This document shows positions 13,721 through 26,575 of a stretch of 64,000 nucleotides of DNA, in pieces. Positions within the stretch are counted from its first letter, which is position 1, and every line of letters begins with the position of its first letter. Made by a program: the position numbers and the translations under genes. Under the pieces are notes generated by a model. That model was given only the letters and a program-made list of their open reading frames with translations, had not been told where the DNA came from and searched no databases. This DNA is from Ifrita kowaldi (lineage: Eukaryota > Chordata > Aves > Passeriformes > Cinclosomatidae), in NCBI GenBank assembly GCA_013398055.1, contig VZRS01009479.1:62001-126000 (forward strand), in the 5' to 3' direction.

Positions 13721-16700
13721 GGTGAAGTCTGTAGCCACAGGAAACTGCAGGTGCAGATTAATTTGCAAGATATCAGCAAAAGTTCAGACACTATTAATTA
13801 ACATTACAAGAAACAATTTCATAAGCACGGTCATTTTTTTGTTGACATTACAGTATGAAAAAATCATCTCCAATTTATGATTTAACATGGCTTTTTTGAT
13901 AGAAATGTTTGAAATGCGTTAATGTGCTTTCTGCTCTTTCTGTAACAATAGAGTGAAAACGATGATATGCTGGGGTCTGGTTTTCCTACCCACCTGGCAG
14001 GTGTATTTAGATCAACAAAGTAAAATGTTTTGGGGTCACAGTTATTTGGAAAAACTCCACTGTGCTTCATTACTTTTCAGTTAGGGTTGGTTTATTATTA
14101 GAAAGAGTTTTTCAAGCATCACAAAATAAATGGCTGTGGTTGTTAGTGGGCCTTTTGTGGGTCAAATGTGCCACTGTTGTGACAAGCAGGGGCAGTTTCC
14201 CATCTCCAGCAGCTCTGCCGTGCGCACACAGCTCGTTCTTTGTGCACAGGACCAACTGTAGGGCAGACGTCCCAACAATTGATCTCCTCAGGGTTAGCAG
14301 CTCCATAACTATGGAGTCGTGTGACCCCGCTATCTCAGCTGATTATGCAGTGCTGAAGGCTTCTGGTGCAGTAGGTCTTTAGTTCTGTTGTGTTTTGGGG
14401 AGGTTTCTCCTCATGGAACAGTGTCAGTGTTTGTAAACTGTTCTCTTAACTCATCAGCTTTTGATTCGCATTTCACTTTATGCCACCATTCACTCACTCC
14501 TCACGGATAATTAATCGATAGGATTACAGTCCATTTCCTTGCTGCGTGGTGTATTTTTTAAAAGAAATTACTGCTATGGCTAGAGATAGAGGAGGTTTTT
14601 TTTGCTACAAGACAGTTGGCACAGCTAGAACCTAAGCTACACTACTTGTTAATGTTTCTCTTGGAGAGGAAACTCCTTTTTAGCAAACTGTACTGACTCA
14701 TCAGCTTTCTGATTCAGCTTACCATGCTTCCACTGAAAAGTTTTTTAAAATAGAGCGATCAAAACTACAGAGCAGTTCCTAAACTGAGAATATGGATGCA
14801 ATGTGGTGGTGTAAATTCATATGAAACTGATACAAACAATGTATAAGCTTTTCTGTGCTGGTTATTTTTGCTGTGTTTTTTAAAATACTTTGTGTTCTGT
14901 CAAGGGTTTTAGTGTATTCTCAATTATTACGTTTTTTTGAATCATCTTATTTGGAGTTATATACAGTATAATCATGTTATTTATACTTCCATTATATTTG
15001 ATGGATTTACAAACTGTGGATCAAATTTCGTTATCAAGTACCTCCAAGAAATCCCATTAGTTTCACCCATTTTAGTGGCCTGTAACTAAGAGCATGTAGA
15101 GACCCAAATGAATATGTTCACATACAAGACAGTCCTTGCAACCATTTGAGGGCTGGACAGAGCACCCACAGTGCAGAGCAGGCAGGGGGGATTTCTCCCT
15201 GCAGAAATCAGGCAGAGAGCATAAAACTTGTGCATTAAAAACATTCCAGTTTGGGCAAAATCAACATTCTAGGGGCACAGTAATTGCCAGGGGATTTTAG
15301 TGACCACAAATGGTTAGGAGCTTGGTTTTACATCTCATCTGACCAATAGTTTATGACGCGCTGTGGTTTTTGCTTTTCTGTAACAACATGTTTCTTGGAT
15401 CGTTTAAAGTATTTGGCTTGCAACACCTCTGAGGCATGGGTTAGCTCGCAGTAATGCATACTTTGATGTCTCTTATTGTTAAATTATATAGTGCATACAA
15501 TATTTCATTTTATTTAATACAAATCATTTTTATTTACTTAAAAGGAGCAAGCTGTCTTATTATATGTGTTTGGCTTAGAAAGAAAGAAATTATATTCTTT
15601 TAAGAGGTGTTTTATGGTTACTGAGAGAATAAATGGCCTTTTAATAAGCATTTATATAAGTGGGATCCATGTCTCCACTCTATTATATATTTTCAAATAA
15701 TTAAAAGTGCTATACAAATGCTATATGATAGCCTTCAAAAAAAAAAATAGAGGGAAAACCCATGTGGTTTAAGATATCAGGAAAAAAATCCTGTTTCTTG
15801 GGGAGTGGGGAGGCAGAAAGGTTTATTAGGGTAATTTAATTTCTACTGATGCTACAGACGTGCATGGGATCAGGATGTGGGGGTTCAAACGTAGACGCTG
15901 CTTGCACTGTTCCCTATGGTGACCTGTTCTTCATTGAGACAGTCAACTGACACAGACGCCAGTGCATTTATTACTGAGTCTACTGTAAATGAGGCTTTCA
16001 GTCTTGCCAGGGATAGATCTTTTTCCTGTGTTCACCACTATCACACATCACATTCGAGGACGGGGAAAAGGAACTTTTAAAACAATAATATCAAACAACT
16101 TGGGGGAAAATGTTAAATATTACCATATGAAGAACTGATTAAATTTGTATGGTTTTCTTTCAGTAAAAATTGATATGTGATGAAACACAGTGCAGCTGGA
16201 TAACTTGTTTTGGCTAACGTTCCAGTGTTCTCTGATCTCTTTACCCAGCTATATATAAAAAAGAAACCATATCAGCATCCTTGTTCCTGTTGTACAGGCT
16301 CTGACATAAATGCCCCCTCTCGGTTTGCCCCATACCATCTGGACTGCAAAAAACTTAACATGAGTTTGCCAGTGAGGTAGTTTATCTACGTATCTTCTTC
16401 ATATTCAGATCTACTCTCAAATATAATTTTTTAAAGTCTACTCATTGCAGTTTTAGAGCCTTTAATTTGTAAAAACTACTGTACATAGGTATTCCCAATC
16501 CATCAGTGCTAGAGAACCAAGGAGCAGATGCTACTTGTGCTTCCTTTTCAATGTAGCCCAGAGAAAATTTTGTTCTGGTAGTTGAGAACTAAAGACTAGG
16601 TCTCATATTAAGAACATTGTCTGAACATTGTCTTGTTCAGTCCTTCAGGCTTCATGGGGTCTTACACACAGTCATTAATTAGTGAAAACGCCACAGTCTT

Positions 16701-19700
16701 TAGGTACCTCTTCCTGTTTCATTGTAATACAATTTTTGGTTGTGCCTATACTGGGCTTATGACTGTGGTATTTTTTGTGTGTTGAAGAAATTCAGGAGCA
16801 CTTCTTCCATGAAGATAAAGTGTTCAAAAAGCCAGCTCATTTTTGAAAAGGCATGAAAGCTCTGTCAAAGTAATAAACTTCTGCTTGTCAATATCAGAGG
16901 TTATTTTAAAATTGATATTCCTTATGAATATTCCTCAGCACCTGAAATGCAGGATTGTGAGTTGAGGCTAGTTTGCTTACTTTAAATTCCTTTCTTCAGC
17001 CAAATGTCCTTATATTGCAGGCTTTTTGGCTGGCACAGGAAGATCAGACTTCCTGCTCATTGATGTAAATAGAATTTTTCTTTTATTTTGGGAGTGGCAG
17101 GGGGTTGCTACAAAGTTTAATTTTCCATTTTGTTAACTAAGAACATATGCCAAGGGTCTTGGACTCTCTGAAGTACTGACTGACATAAAATATAATGGCA
17201 ATTCAGCATGGGCTGGGGCTGAAAAATTTTGGATATTGTCCCACTAGATACTGGAAGACTGCAGATTTTTTTAACTGGGATAGATAGCATGGGTAATTTG
17301 CTCTTCACTTTGGCACACTCCGTTTAATTGCAACTACAGCAGAGCAAAACCATCTGCTAAAGTGATCAAGGTCGTAGGTTTTGAGTTATGAACATTAGAG
17401 AAAGTCACAGATACAGTTCTTCTTGTCATTTCTTGTGGCGGAGCCCCACGGAGAGATCCCCCAGCCACGGTCTGTAGTGGTTGTCTCTATTGTTTGATAA
17501 GTGCCAACCATGTGCTCCATCCCCTGCCAGCCCTGTGCTGCTGCAGCTGCCACCACACCGTGCTGCTTCTGCCTGCTCTGCTTGTCGGTGTTGTTCCTAA
17601 CTCTTCCGTATTTTTCAAGGGTGTTTGATGCAACCCTGTGTTGGAAAATAGGAAAAAACAAAGGAAAGCTTCGTAAGCAGTTGTAGACTCAAGTTAGGAA
17701 CATCTGGAGCTGTGAGGTTTTCCACACTTTGTAACAACAAAGCTCTGTTTTAGTTGTTTTAATCAGATTTTCTGCTTTTGATGCTATTCTTTGCTTAGGA
17801 AAAGTTTGTGCCTGTGGCATCCTTGGTCTGTCCATGAGGACTGCAAAAGGAATGATTCCTCTGTTGTTGTGTTTGTCACTGCTCATCACTCTCTGTTAGC
17901 TTTCAAATTGCTCTTCATTCTCAGCATAAAATTGCTCTGCAAATATCTTCACAGATTTCTCTTTTTTTGTATTCAGAATGCTACACTTTTATGGAAAAAA
18001 CTTCCCTGGGAAAAATAAAAAATCTTTAAGGCCCCCAACAGAGAATTAAATAAGAATGGGAATTTATAAACCTGCAAGAATTATCTGGATTTAAAAGGCG
18101 ATATCTGCAGTTCATATACTGTTAATGCACTAATTCTACAGCAAGCTTTTGATTTCTATTAATTTAATTCTCAGTAAATGCTAATGAACTTTTATATTAA
18201 ATTGGATACATTTTCTCTTTTAAGTGAGGAAGGCTTATTATTATTTATTGAATGGCAGGACAGAAAGGATTGCAATGTACCTTTATCCCCAAAACACTAA
18301 GACCAGAATTCTGACATTCTGATGGTGTTCTCATTGTGTTTAGCCTTCCTGAATATTATTGTTGTATAAGGATATTACACATTCTTTTTTGTCACTGCAA
18401 TGCACAGTTATACTTGTGGATTTTCTATGCTCAGAGTTCATACTGTGTCAATGAGAATTGTTACAGAACCAACTTTTGTTGTCCAAGCTCCTAACCATGG
18501 ACAGGAAGGCTGATATTCTAAAAGGAGCAGTTAGTAACTTCTGCTTTTTGAAAAAAATTCTGATGCAGCTGTAGCCATTTTCTGTACACATAGAAAAAGA
18601 TCATGGCCTTTTATGCCCTTTGAAGCTTGCTTGTTTCATTTTTCTGTCTTACCTTTGCTACTACCGAAGCTCTCTTTCTGTTCATATTAGTTAATGTTAT
18701 ATTTGTGTTGCCAACTTAACCTTCTAGGGTAAACAGTATCTTAGTCGTAAGAATGTAGAATCTGTTATGAAAGTTCAGGGGAAAGGTTCACCTAATTCAG
18801 CAATCCAGTGTGAACTGTGCCTAGTTTTGGAAACATAAAGAGTGGAGAAAGGATGCTTGCAGGCAAAAATTGTTTTTCCACATGTCAAACTTACTGGACA
18901 TTTATTGTGTTGGTATAACTAAGTGGGAGCTAAATCTTTTGAAATGCAGTAGAACTTTGTAAAAATAATTTAAAAATTCATGTACCATTCTGTTCCCATA
19001 ATTTAATTTAGATGTGTGTGTATTAATTCTGATTTCAGCATGGTGTGATGTATATGCTAAGTTATGACTGACAAGCTAAAATTAGAATGCAGTTTGTACA
19101 AAGAAAAACAATTATTTAATAGATGTACAGAACTGAGTAAGCAATTATATAAGTTCTGTGATACTTTTGTTCACACAGAGGAATAGTACACGTTCTCTGT
19201 AGTAAGGTTCACTCTTTAGATGTATAGGCTAAATAATAGACTTCATGAAGTCAGTATTTTTTGCAAGGCTCAATTGCTTCTTTCCACAAGAGCATTGTCC
19301 GATCTGTAAACTGAAGAACCAAAAAATTTTCAGAAGTACTGCCACCCCCCAAAATTACATTGTGTTATCCTAAAGCCCAGCTAAGCAAAGTACTGTATCC
19401 ATGTCTATATGGGATGATATGTTTTCACTGGAAGAAGAAAATGTTCAATTTTTAGACTCTTTTAGAATGCCTTTTACATTTTTCCTTTAAATAACATCAG
19501 TGCCGAAGTATAACTCATTGGAAAGAGCATATTTTAAAATGGTGTATGTGTGGTCCTTAACTTCTGAGAAGTGGCTACTGCCTGAGCTTCATGGCTACTG
19601 CCTTGTTTTAATTCTAAAATACTGGTTCTGACATGATACAGAGACAGCAGCAGTGACCCAGAGAAGGTAGGAATCAGCCAAAACAAAGGAAAGCAAGTGC

Positions 19701-21892
19701 TAGGGAGCAGTAAAAGAAATTCTCTTCTATCAGTTCAAAGTCTTGCAGTCCATCTGCTCTTAATTTACTGTCATGCAGACATTGGATCTTTCACTGCTGT
19801 TGGGCCACACAATGAATCAAATCCTGTTTCCTAATTTCCACCATTTTAAGTTATGTTCATAGGAAATGGAATTCTGCAGTTTCTTGCCTCTCTTCATGAC
19901 AGCTGGAGGAAAGGAATGAGGTGAAGAGAGGAAGCTGGCAGTGTAGACCTTTCTCTTGAGACTTACCTGTGTCCCCTCCCTTTGGCTTGCAAAGTGTTGA
20001 GGTTTTGTATGTCTTTGACAGCCTTTAGGTAAGGGCTTTCTGTGGCCATTGCGTTCTCTCTTTATTTGGATACAACTGTGAAGAATTTGTCTTATTTTTG
20101 CTAGATGCTATCCAATGTTTTAATGGTATTTCATAGAAATAAAGGTGAAAATTTTCTGTGGCTGAATAGAAAAGGAAAACCCAGATGGCTTGCTTCATGC
20201 GTTGCTTAGCTGTCCTCTTCCAGTAAAGTCAAAATTACATTAAAACCTTGGAGTATCCCTTCTCAGATCTTATTTGATGATTTCAATATGCCTGATTTCT
20301 TTATTTCAATGGTGTTGAATTAAGGGTATATATAGTTGGGAAAAAATTTTAAATAAAGTTTGGGCTCAAAAAGACTCCAAACCAAGTTTATGGATTTGCT
20401 TAAAGGTTAACTGCTTTTCATAAGACGTGAGAGGAATTTGGTATGAAGTGACAGAAGTCTGGGTATTAGGCTTGTTCTAAAGATACGAAGCTGCAGTCAG
20501 TGCTCTGTTGTGTTCTCCAAGTGTCTGTGCAACAGGATTTGCAATTACTGCAAAATTAGAGTGCCCACACTTCATGCACTGACTAGGCAAAGTGCAAATA
20601 AAACTAAGACAAACATTGGATACTTCTGGATGACAGAGCAAGGGAGGTTTTGGCAGATGGTATCCAGGTCTGCTTGGAGTGCCTGTGTATGGTATGTGAT
20701 GATCCCACAAAGAGTTTGTGATGCTTATGTTTGATTTCAGCTTGTAATTACATCGTGATGTCATTATCTGATACTTTTAGTTCAAAACTGTCAGTTTTAA
20801 AATATAGGTAGCTTGATGGGCTAAATTGTGGACCACATCACCCCACAGTCCAATCCCATTTGAAGCAAAATAAAGGCTGCAGACCAAGGAAAGACTTAGG
20901 ACGTAACTTGTGTTATGTACTGCAGTGAAGTACCAGCTATTGTGAAATTACCTTTACTGTGGTGAATGTCTGTAGCAGACTTCCTTTCCCCAAAAAAGCA
21001 TGTTGAGAAGATGTTTTCTCAACTCTCAGAAGAGCTTTCCAAATTAATTTTTAAAATCTAAGCAATTAATTTACTTATTATGTTGCATTTATGTAAGCTG
21101 TTAAATGTAAATGCTTCACTTTCAAGGGAAACCTAAATCATTTGTACATTGTGGCGTAATTGTTTTCCATCAGAATCAGAAGAGTTTCCGGCGAGGCTTT
21201 CTCCCGCACAGAGTCAGTATGCAGCCCCTCTTCTTACACATCCTGGTGTGGGTTTTTCCATGAACACTTTTTGCTCTTTAGTTATTTGTTGTAATTATCA
21301 AGTTCATTTTTCTCTAATAGATGTGATTAAGTATATTTAGCACTGTGTAATGAGTTTTCTGCCTGGTTGCATTCTGGCTAATAAGGAATTCCTCAGAGTC
21401 TCTTCTGACAGCTGCTGTGGATCCCAGGTTTGTGCTGCCACAAGAGACCTCTTCCATGAATTGCTAACATTAGAGAAATTAACTCGGTTAGACTAACCAT
21501 AAAATCTGGGCTGAAATTTGATTACTAATAGATCTTGTGCTAGCTTTCAGCAGCACCGATATTGTGGTGTTCTCTTGCACAGAAAGACCCACAAAAAATC
21601 ATCACAATTCAAAAATACTTTTGCATTCACACATAGCGAGTATGTAAACTTCTTTGTGGAGGCTGTACTGATTAAAAAAAACAGGGTGAAAATAATACTG
21701 CCAATAATTGTTCAGTGTTTTTGTTACAGTAGCCTTCTTTTTTTAGCTCTTATGATCCATCTGCTAACTTACCGGTCTATGGATAATGGTTTTGTTATCC
21801 ATACTACTTCCTATTATTATACCAGCTCCCAAATTTGTGAGGCTGAAAATGATGGGAGCAATCTGCACTTGGTGATGCAGTGCTGTGGCTGA
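13721..21892. other. Non-coding sequence, no gene seen
   Basis: No supported gene. GC-richer patches at 14110-14390 and 17430-17650 hold open frames of 60-106 codons without domains. At 15700-15730 a phrase resembling the reverse strand of the amniote SINE middle (AAAGTGCTATACAAATGC) may be another decayed remnant. The rest is AT-rich unique DNA. Confidence 0.65.
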
Positions 21893-21905
21893 GTTGCTTA
21901 GCAAC
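21893..21905. promoter_or_regulatory. RFX-type X-box
   Basis: GTTGCTTAGCAAC is two perfectly inverted half-sites (GTTGCT and AGCAAC) with a one-base spacer. This is a high-quality match to the X-box bound by RFX factors, which control ciliary genes and also occur in enhancers. It lies at the edge of a GC-rich patch (21905-21960) that contains an ETS-like CCGGAAG. No gene or TATA box is visible next to it, so it may mark a distal element or an unrecognised non-coding transcript start. Confidence 0.55.
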
Positions 21906-23989
21906 AGCAGCTGCAGCCCCTGCGCCCACTCTCCGGAAGGGGGATACAGAGACGGGGAGATGGAATAAATACACCTTCAACGGGGCTGACTTGAGGAGGG
22001 AATGATAAAGGTTGGAAGTTGTTTTTCTGCCAAGCGCCAGTGACTGTGGGAAAAGTCTTCTCTAAACACGTCCTGTGAAAAAGGAAAAAAAATGGAAAGT
22101 GGTCACTTGACTTTCATTCTCTTCCAGTAATTCAGAAAATCCAGCAGTAAATGGGTTTTCTTGCTAACTGTGAGCCTGTGCTGCATTATGAGGTTTTTTC
22201 TACTGTGGTGCATAATCATTACAGAAAATGCGTAATCATAACCATGTGTCTTCTATTTATCACTACAATTGAGTACCAAATTCATGGAGAATAGGGATTG
22301 AAAATTAATGCCAAGTACCTCTTAAATTCCCTGCTGGTATGTTAATTACATAAAGACTGTTCATAATAGGGTTAGTGGTAATGTAATAAATATGGATGGG
22401 TCTACAGTTTTAAATTCTTTTGAGATCTGAACAACTCTACATTTAGGATCACGCAGTATTAATTGCTAGGAACTATATTTCAATCCTCTTCTGGTTTCCA
22501 GTCAAATATTTTACAAAGACTTGTGTGATTACTAAAGTATCACAGTGTTCAGTGTTATTTTCAGTTCCGTGTATCCCACACCCTGAAGCCTTTGGAAATC
22601 ATCTGTGCTTGAAGCCTCTCTGTAGAGTGAGGTATCACTTTGCTACGACATTTAATACAAAACATCAGCCTTTAGGAAGCATAAAATGTAGAAGGGAGTG
22701 GGAAGTAAGTTGATGCAGATATACCCAAATTTGTTAAAGGGCTCTTATCTGCAGTCACCAGCATCACACGGGATTTTTCCAAGGGCTGGTTATTGCTGCT
22801 AGTCAGTGCTGCTTTGCAATTAGTGTTGGACCACCTTGATAAGGTGGATATATAGGAACTAAGAACAGATAATATAAATGCAAAAAAAGAAATTTCAGTC
22901 TTTTAACCTTCTTTGTACGTGTTTATTTCTGAATTGACTCTTAAGCAAGCAAGCAAGCAAAATATGGTTGCTTTTTTCGGTTCCTTTGGAGCAAAAATAT
23001 GTCTAGAAATTTAGAAAGACCTTATTATTTAGGAGTTTGTATTGCTTCACTTCCATATTTTGCAAATGGTGCTGCACTCATCATAAGCCTGGTCCCAAAA
23101 TTCATCGTAAGAAAGACACTGCTTATCATAAAAGCAGAGGTTTTGATCTAAGTGGGAGTCTGTGGGCTCATTTTTAGAAGGTCAGATTGATAGACAATAT
23201 CTCACAGTCTAGATAGTGACTCTATCAAACTAATTCTTAAACACATAGTAGTACAATGAATTATTCCTGTCTTGGAAGTATGGTTTATGACCTTTCTGCC
23301 CCAGGTATTATTGCTGATTATTATCTGAGAATGGGTAGTAGCATGCTTTTTGTTTCATTGGGTTTTGTGGTTGATTTGAGTTTTTTTTTTATTTTAACTC
23401 AGGCTGTTTTTAAGCAAATCTGTTTTATGAACCACTTAATACAGCAGATTTATGATAAAATAAATTTATCTTATAGCATGGAAATAAAGAAATGCCCTTC
23501 ACCTTCTTTTTCTCCTAGAGGTTATTGTTTAAACTGGTATCTCAGGTTGTACAGATAAATATTTCTGTGGCCTTTTGTTTTCCTTTTTTTTTTTTAATGC
23601 CAATTTGCAGAAAAGTGTGAGCATTTTAGAATATTTTAATTTATTTTGCAAAATCTACACTTGCTAATTGCCAGCTTTTCAAAAACAAAATGGTAGAATT
23701 CTTCATACGAGGCTGCATAAAAGATGGACCTATTTTGTGTATAGAATATTGCCTGTCCTTTAGATCTATGTGTTTTGCTTATGGAATAAACCAAAGTAGG
23801 AGAGATAAACTAATATTTTGTATAAGCTCAGCCAGACAATACACATGATAAAGATGTTTCATCTTCTTATGTATGCAGAAAATATGAAAAATTGTAGTTT
23901 ACACATATTTTCTCAATTCAAGTGTAAAATTGGGCCCCCAGATTGCCCTGGGCCACGGTGGTTGTGTTAAAGAAGCACTATTTACCTAG
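21906..23989. other. Non-coding sequence with a short AAGC microsatellite
   Basis: No gene was seen; the largest open frame is 100 codons (23256-23558, plus) without a domain. A short tetranucleotide run (AAGC)4.5 lies at 22943-22960. The rest is AT-rich unique DNA. Confidence 0.7.
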
Positions 23990-24700
23990 CAGCTGAGTGA
24001 AAAATGATCAGAATATTAGACTCATCTAGGCCACATTAAGGAGCCATTGCATTTCCCGACAATTTTATGCTATCTCAATATGAAAACAGAGCAATTTCAG
24101 CTCATATCAGGTTATGATCGGCAATTACAGTTGCATAATTCACCTAGTCGTCTCTTTTCAGGGCCTTTATTTTCCCTCTTGGTGACATTCCTGAGAAAGT
24201 GCCTGATAAAAATGTCATATATCATCCTGGCTTTAAAACTCGTAAGGGGGTAATCTGCTATGCCTTGCTGAGCCTATATTCATCACTAGATTTTTGACTT
24301 GGAGGGGTCATGACACTCATAATTTCCTTTTTGATATTGTCCTCACTAGATATGACAAGGGGCTGTAAAAGCTCCGTTGTAGGCTGTGGTTAAGAGCCGT
24401 TCCAGTGGGGCTCATCACCAGCAATAACAGTGCATTACTGGGGATTGTGCAGTACTTGGCCGTTTCGAAGATAATTAGATTTGATGTCAACATTTCTTTA
24501 TCACCTGCATCCTTTTGTGCATCTGCGTGTCAAGTTGTTATTTCCGGATTTATTAGCACCCTCAGAGCTACTATCTATCTGTCAGCCTGTGTGGTGTTTG
24601 TGTTGACAGTTGTAAAGTTAATTACTAGTACTAATGAGCATCGGGCTTTTGGTGGACATGGCATTTTGGGCATTTAAAGCTGTAATTAGATTTTTTTTTT
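23990..24700. promoter_or_regulatory. Strong candidate conserved enhancer cluster
   Basis: About 700 bases have the texture of a deeply conserved non-coding block: no simple repeats, few homopolymer runs, many homeodomain cores (TAATTAG, TTAATTAC, TAATGAGC), and CpG-containing words retained in an otherwise CpG-poor window (for example near 24050, 24120, 24375 and 24460). An open frame of 90 codons (24405-24677) crosses it but has no domain. It looks to be one of the most constrained stretches here, but that is judgement without alignment. Confidence 0.45.
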
Positions 24701-25479
24701 CCTTTGTGTACAGCCACAGGAAAAATGCAGAAAAAGAAAAAGAAACTGAAACCGACTACCCTGACCTCAAATCTCCATCTCCAATTTGACATTGTTTGCA
24801 GTGTCTCTAATTCAGAAAGCTCAAACAGGCAGCTTTGTTTGCTTTTTGCTACATTTTCTTCTCGTCATTAACTCTATGAATATTTGTTTTATCATGTCAT
24901 CCAAACTCAGATCTTAAGGGAAAAAAAAGTTTTGTTTTCAGATGACTTTATTAAAAACATGTCCAGATAGTGTATGTAGCAGCCATTCCTTTTTTCTTTT
25001 GAAGTATCTGTATTTTAGCCCACAGACAGTATAAGTATTGTGGTTAAAAATAAATTTGTAACAACGTCAAAATTAGTCCATCTTCTGATCCCTCTCCTTT
25101 TAATATAATCATGTATTAAACCCAGTGAACACATAGACACTTCTTGTTTATTATGCAATTGTAAATCCAGAGTAATTTCAGTGAAGTGGGATTAACAGAG
25201 ATGTAACAGAAAGAAGAATTTTGATACTTATTTGCCTTGCGTACATGTTAAATTTCCTATCCTGTAAATCATATTACCAGCTCTTTTATGTGATGTTCCA
25301 AGTAACATATAACTCACAGGATTTAGAATAATGGCACTTATATGTGACATATACTTTATGTAAGTATATTGTTTATTCCACTGCTGCAACTAAGAACCAC
25401 TCCCTTGCTGCTGTTTCTATTTGCTTTCTATTTATCATTATCTGCCATTTTGTTAAACAACTACCCTTCCCAGACATAA
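24701..25479. other. Non-coding AT-rich spacer
   Basis: AT-rich sequence between two enhancer candidates, with a short A-rich purine run near 24730. No gene, RNA or repeat family was recognised. Confidence 0.65.
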
Positions 25480-26090
25480 ATCATCTGTAAAAATGCTCTG
25501 GCTCAGAGAAAATTTCACCCCGGCACTGAAATGATGAGATAACCATTTTCATCTCTTGTTGAAGCATTGAGATTTATTGGGCTTTGATGGGCTACAGACC
25601 AGACATCATTCTCTGCTAAACAGACTCCCACTTGCATTTATTCTTATTGCATTTAGCAATTCAAAATGGAGCTCCCGAAGTCCCTGCAGAGCCCCTTCCC
25701 AGCTTAGGTGGGGCACAGGACGTCAGTGTTATTACTTTATATTAGATAAGGAAGGGACACACACTGAAGCATGTGGTGATTCAGATGATTTTTTATTTCC
25801 ATTTAGCAGTGATGACAGAATGTCATAGTGAAATGACTTCAAAAGTCATTTTTCCCTCTGCCCTGGTTCTGCAGCCTTGTCCCTCGAGGGCACTTCCATT
25901 GTACAGTTATATTAATTCTGCTAACTTTCAGACTTCATTGCTGACAATAGGCCTTTTGGCTTTCTCAGACTATTACATTAAATTTCCCATCAAACCATGT
26001 CAGCCTCTGAGGTCAGAGATTCCAGGAGAAGCTTTAGATATTTTGCCTTTTGACTTCACGGGCAGGTATTTCTAAATTGCTTTTAGCTTT
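25480..26090. promoter_or_regulatory. Candidate conserved non-coding element
   Basis: Unique sequence with enhancer-like texture, continuing the cluster at 24 kb. It includes a palindrome with 9-bp arms (25831-25839 and 25843-25851, three-base spacer) built on TGACTT/AAGTCA, which resembles a spaced bZIP-type dyad. Overlapping open frames of 83 and 100 codons have no domains. The regulatory role is inferred. Confidence 0.35.
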
Positions 26091-26464
26091 GTTTTTCCAG
26101 TGTCAGAAATCATATTGAACCTATCTGAGAACTCAGACAATGAGTGTTTGTCAGGTGAAGGACAAATGGTCCGAGGGGTGGGGAGGGTGTGCACGGACAC
26201 CCAAACACGTGTTTGCTGGAGCACTCCTGTCCTCAGCCGTGCCAGTGTCAGCGAGGGTCAGGTACCCTTGGTCCAGCTGCATTTCTCAAGGCAGCAGTGC
26301 CTGACCATGCATTTCACACACACGGGCACCCTGGGTCGTTCTCTAAAGGTTCATCTTCCAAACAAAAGGCTTTTGTTTTATCTCAGTGTACTTTTAATGT
26401 TGACTAGTTTTGCTACTCTGCAGTTTTTTTTGGCATTTTTATAGGAAAATTGGGTGTAGCTATC

Positions 26465-26575
26465 TTCAGTTCACAGCTGGGAAACTGAGGCACAGAGAGA
26501 TGAGTTGATACAGCAAGGTGATGAAGGGACAAGAACACACGAACTCTCCTTCCCAGAGTCATGTCCACTGTCAGT
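26465..26575 (+). mobile_element. MIR-type SINE remnant (core region)
   Basis: The phrase GGGAAACTGAGGCACAGAGA is the well-known MIR core, preceded by a decayed TTCACAGCTG. It is followed by the expected order: a TGAGTTGATACAGCAAGGTGA-like stretch, then a CCCAGAGTCATGTCCACTG end resembling the conserved 3' part. The copy is diverged but collinear over about 110 bases. It lies on the right flank of the enhancer cluster, where ancient SINEs are sometimes exapted. Confidence 0.75.

Noticed and set aside
22943..22960. CRISPR-like or regulatory short repeat
   Set aside because: A plain AAGC microsatellite without spacers; the window is vertebrate DNA.
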